Source: CBDCVY01 sp965223245 (GTDB taxonomy: Bacteria > Nitrospinota > Nitrospinia > Nitrospinales > Nitrospinaceae). From it: a stretch of DNA of 64,000 nt. Below, piece by piece: positions 61,046-64,000 of the stretch. Position numbers and translations under genes: made by a program. The stretch covers positions 2,542,001-2,606,000 of the forward strand of contig CBDCVY010000013.1 of NCBI GenBank assembly GCA_965223245.1. Reading direction: 5' to 3'. Positions within the stretch are counted from its first letter, which is position 1. Every line of letters begins with the position of its first letter. The notes under the pieces were generated by a model. The model saw nothing but the letters and a program-made list of their open reading frames with translations, had not been told where the DNA came from and made no database searches.

Positions 61046-64000
61046 ATGTGGCGGCGAAGCTGTATCTTTTTGACAATATCTATTGTACTTTTCGGAGGGA
61101 ATTTAGCTCGGGCACACAGCAGCTTTAAGCCCGGTCAGGTTCCTGACTCTTCCAACCCTTTCAGCTTTAACTCTCATCAAACTTTTATTCCCAAACCTGC
61201 AAATGATTCCTCTCAGGTAGGAATAAGTGAAGATAAGTCTCAACGGAGTATTCATACTCGCCGTTGGCACAAGGGTCAAAAAACGAAACGCAATAGAAAT
61301 GGCTACACTGAAATTCGAGCGAGGATTCACTATTTCAATCCCGGCACCGGACACTATGAACCTGCGAGCACCCAAATCACCCCAACCGCCGCCGGGGCAG
61401 AAGCGAATCATTTAGGCCAGCCGATTAAATTCGCCAAATTACTCTCTAATAACAAACCGCTCATTCAACAACAATTATCTCAATCCGAGGAATTTAAAAG
61501 CACTCCTCACTGGATTGCTTATCATGATCGGTCCAATGATCAGTCTGTGGTATTAGCCAGGGTGAAACCTTCTCTAATCAAAATAAATCGCAACACCGCA
61601 ACTTATCCGGATGCTTTTGACCATTTGCATGCGGACATCCGCTACACTGTCGACTTGGATCGCCTGGAACAGGACATATTACTGTATGAAAAACCTCTTC
61701 CGCCTTCAGCTTATGGACTCAAGGATGAAACCACCGTCCTCGCAGTATGGACTCGAATTTTTAACCTGGACGATCGCGTAAAAAACGAAGGCAAGATTTC
61801 GGATTTGAACAAGAATCAAACGCTGGTGTTATCCGGTTCGTCCTTAGAAGATTTGCAAACCGCTCCCACTTCCGGAGCCATTGGCTTTTTCCAAAAAGGA
61901 AGGGTGTCGCAGTTACTGGCCAAGTCCTATGTTTTGGGTTCAGATTCCCAAGTGACCGTTGAAAAACGATTGCTGACTCACCAGGGTAAAACTTTTTTGT
62001 CGGAAGAAGTACCGGCAAAGTTTTTTGCTCAACAACCTCTACCGGCTGTCGACCCTAATGTCGTGGCTCATAGCAAACCACAATCGATACAACAACTCGA
62101 TATCCTGGCGAATCATAATTTTCAAACGTCGGCCTTTGAACAATATGCCCAACTCCGAGCACCTCCAACAAATTCTCCCGTAGTTCTCGACTATATTTCC
62201 GTTACCGGCAGCCTAACCGATATCACATTTGAAAAAGACGAAACGTATTTTATATCCGATGCCGTCACCATCACCGGAACGGCCACCATTGAAGAAGGGG
62301 CCGTGATTAAGTTTGCAGATACCGCCTCTTTGGATATCAATCAGGTTGTCTTTAATACGCATTCTTCCAACTGGGCCGTCTTTACTTCGCAAAATGACGA
62401 CAGCGTGGGCGAAACCATCAGTGGCAGTACCGGGTCACCCACCCATTACGGCAATGCACTGACTTTAGATCAAGGCACAGTACGTTTTGCCCAGTTCCGT
62501 TACGCAACCGAGGCCATCATCTTTAACGGCAACGATACAGTCACCGTGCAGGACAGTGAATTCCTGGATGTCGACACAGCGGTAAATGCTTCCTCAGTAA
62601 ATGGACCGGCCACTCTGAATCTGCAAAACCTGCTGTCGTCACTCGGGAATGATGTCTTCAAACTGGAAGACGATGGCACCAATGCGTTAAACGTTTCTGC
62701 CGGCAATATCACAATCTCCGAAGCGTCCGGCGCGGCTTTCGACAGCGACCTAACCACCGCCGGCTCTACCCTGTCAGTAACCGACAGTTTATTTGTCGAT
62801 GTTCAAGGACTGAATGTATTCTCAGGAACCGCACCGACCAGTGAAGATTACAACGCTTTTTACCAAACGCCGGATACCGGTTCCGGAGCCAACAACCTTT
62901 CCCTAGCCGCTAATCCTATCCTTACCGATTTTTATTTGGATCAGGCATCTGCAGTCATCAATGCGGGAAGTCAATCGGCACCCAATGCAGGACTGTATCA
63001 TTACACCACCGATAACAGCGGTAATTTAGAAGCCAATTCCCAGATCGATATCGGCTACCACTTGCCGCCGGATTTGTTTTCTTTCGCTATTATTGCCAAA
63101 AACAGCAGTTCTATCGATACCGACAGTACCGTTCATAATGGCAGCATCGGTGTCAACGAAAACACGGCAGGTCCTTACTTAAGAAGTGAGGCAGCCCTGT
63201 TTTTTGCAAAAAATACCAGCACCCCTGCCGGGGAAAAATTAATTTCCGACAGTGTTTGGGTGGTGAGTAACGCGACACTGGACAGCGATGTTTATTACAA
63301 CACTTTGACCGAGTTGGGATCCATTCAGGGATTACATGTCACCCCGCTCACTCAACCTATTTTCGAAAAATTGCCGGTATTCAAAGCCGCCAATCTCACA
63401 GGCAGTAAATCCAATTTAACCGTTACGTCCAATCAACTGTTAGCCGCCGGCAGTTACGGCGATATTGTGGTGGAAAAGAATGTCACCTTAACCCTCACCG
63501 GAGGCACCTATGCGGTTCGGTCTATTTTACTCAAAGACGGCGCCCAACTCCTGGTTTCCGGGTCCAGTGAAATTCGAGTGGAAGGCGGTATCACCACTAA
63601 GAAAAATGTTTATATCGGACCCGAATCCGGTTCCAATCTGGACGCTTCCGATCTCTACTTTTATGTCGAAGGATTAAATGCTCTGGAGCCTTATATCAAT
63701 ATTGGTAAAAGCAATGTCTGGTTTGGACAGGCGTATGTCCCTACCGGTACATTTTGGATCGAAGACGACTCGCAGGCTAATGGTTGGTTTTTAGCTAATG
63801 ACGTCCACATCGGAAAAAACAATGATGTCAACCTGGTGACCACTACCCAAACCAGCACGGTAGCTACTCCCGTGATCATGCCGCCGGGAGGAACGTTCTT
63901 CGACCAGGTCGATGTGAACATTTTCACCATTACCTCCGGTGCAACGATTTATTACAGCACCGACGGTACCGACCCGACGACCAGTTCTCCTGTGTTCTCG
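61046..64000 (+). CDS. Giant secreted beta-helix protein with chitobiase-like C-terminal domain (3' end outside window)
   Basis: At least 985 residues, open to the window end. ATG 61046 follows GGGAGGGTGTT; signal peptide MWRRSCIFLTISIVLFGGNLA then RAHS. Residues about 130-330 are a globular part (HWIAYHDRSNDQSVVLARVK, then DTYPDAF-type segment TATYPDAFDHLHADIRYTVD). From about 385 (VTGSLTDITFEKDETYFISD, AVTITGTATIEEGAVIKFAD) it reads as a right-handed beta-helix of the pectate-lyase-like kind. Near the window end, VDVNIFTITSGATIYYSTDG then TDPTTSSPVFS is a chitobiase/beta-hexosaminidase C-terminal-type repeat. Giant proteins of this form often end in RHS or toxin domains, but the end is not visible here. 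Confidence 0.82.
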   Translation, partial: MWRRSCIFLTISIVLFGGNLARAHSSFKPGQVPDSSNPFSFNSHQTFIPKPANDSSQVGISEDKSQRSIHTRRWHKGQKTKRNRNGYTEIRARIHYFNPGTGHYEPASTQITPTAAGAEANHLGQPIKFAKLLSNNKPLIQQQLSQSEEFKSTPHWIAYHDRSNDQSVVLARVKPSLIKINRNTATYPDAFDHLHADIRYTVDLDRLEQDILLYEKPLPPSAYGLKDETTVLAVWTRIFNLDDRVKNEGKISDLNKNQTLVLSGSSLEDLQTAPTSGAIGFFQKGRVSQLLAKSYVLGSDSQVTVEKRLLTHQGKTFLSEEVPAKFFAQQPLPAVDPNVVAHSKPQSIQQLDILANHNFQTSAFEQYAQLRAPPTNSPVVLDYISVTGSLTDITFEKDETYFISDAVTITGTATIEEGAVIKFADTASLDINQVVFNTHSSNWAVFTSQNDDSVGETISGSTGSPTHYGNALTLDQGTVRFAQFRYATEAIIFNGNDTVTVQDSEFLDVDTAVNASSVNGPATLNLQNLLSSLGNDVFKLEDDGTNALNVSAGNITISEASGAAFDSDLTTAGSTLSVTDSLFVDVQGLNVFSGTAPTSEDYNAFYQTPDTGSGANNLSLAANPILTDFYLDQASAVINAGSQSAPNAGLYHYTTDNSGNLEANSQIDIGYHLPPDLFSFAIIAKNSSSIDTDSTVHNGSIGVNENTAGPYLRSEAALFFAKNTSTPAGEKLISDSVWVVSNATLDSDVYYNTLTELGSIQGLHVTPLTQPIFEKLPVFKAANLTGSKSNLTVTSNQLLAAGSYGDIVVEKNVTLTLTGGTYAVRSILLKDGAQLLVSGSSEIRVEGGITTKKNVYIGPESGSNLDASDLYFYVEGLNALEPYINIGKSNVWFGQAYVPTGTFWIEDDSQANGWFLANDVHIGKNNDVNLVTTTQTSTVATPVIMPPGGTFFDQVDVNIFTITSGATIYYSTDGTDPTTSSPVFS

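Noticed and set aside
60888..61073. 61-codon + strand ORF before the giant gene
   Set aside because: Overlaps its promoter, Shine-Dalgarno and signal peptide in another frame.

Overview
The window looks like a Gram-negative bacterial chromosome of moderate to low GC with long intergenic spacers. Most products are secreted, periplasmic or membrane proteins: HtrA, LolA-like, MMPL/RND exporter, lipoprotein, multicopper oxidase and c-type di-haem oxidoreductase. No 16S rRNA or other marker is present. The mix of FAAL, DNRLRE and YadA-head-like proteins would suit Nitrospinota or another deep marine lineage, but this is a low-confidence inference.

Layout. 1-2.8 kb: proteostasis genes (HtrA, a cytosolic Hsp20 and a membrane-anchored Hsp20 with a -1 frameshift). 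3.2-7.3 kb: gamma-glutamyltranspeptidase and three small envelope proteins. 8.3-14.3 kb: two DNRLRE/YadA-head-like secreted proteins around a ParE/ParD-type module, then two hypotheticals. 14.6-26.2 kb: a response regulator, then the most interesting locus. It encodes a fatty acyl-AMP ligase, an aminotransferase fused to an acyl-ACP-reductase-like domain, a second adenylating enzyme, a LolA-like periplasmic protein and an MMPL exporter. Together these suggest synthesis and export of a fatty-amine or fatty-aldehyde-derived lipid. 26.6-31 kb: SRPBCC protein, TPR protein, TetR regulator and a fatty acid hydroxylase/sterol desaturase with a consensus promoter embedded in palindromes. 31.2-46.6 kb: a surface/secretome island with six more DNRLRE proteins, Cys-rich proteins, a metzincin-like protein and a multicopper oxidase with adhesive C-terminal domains. 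46.7-64 kb: dodecin, a large pentapeptide-like membrane protein, a solute-binding protein, two paralogous secreted proteins, a hybrid histidine kinase, two frameshifted genes (a membrane protein and a Fic protein), a di-haem oxidoreductase and the start of a giant secreted beta-helix protein that runs off the window.

Two non-coding themes recur. One is a family of intergenic MITE-like repeats with terminal inverted repeats close to GAGAGCTTTGCATAAC and internal hairpins. It fills most spacers and occurs in both orientations. The other is a shorter palindromic family with a TATATATA core. Several DNRLRE genes and the giant gene also share a TTGACA-N17-TA(G/A)nnT-like promoter with an A-rich spacer. 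Frames, starts and motifs were read by eye; no database search was possible, so family names rest on recognised motifs.
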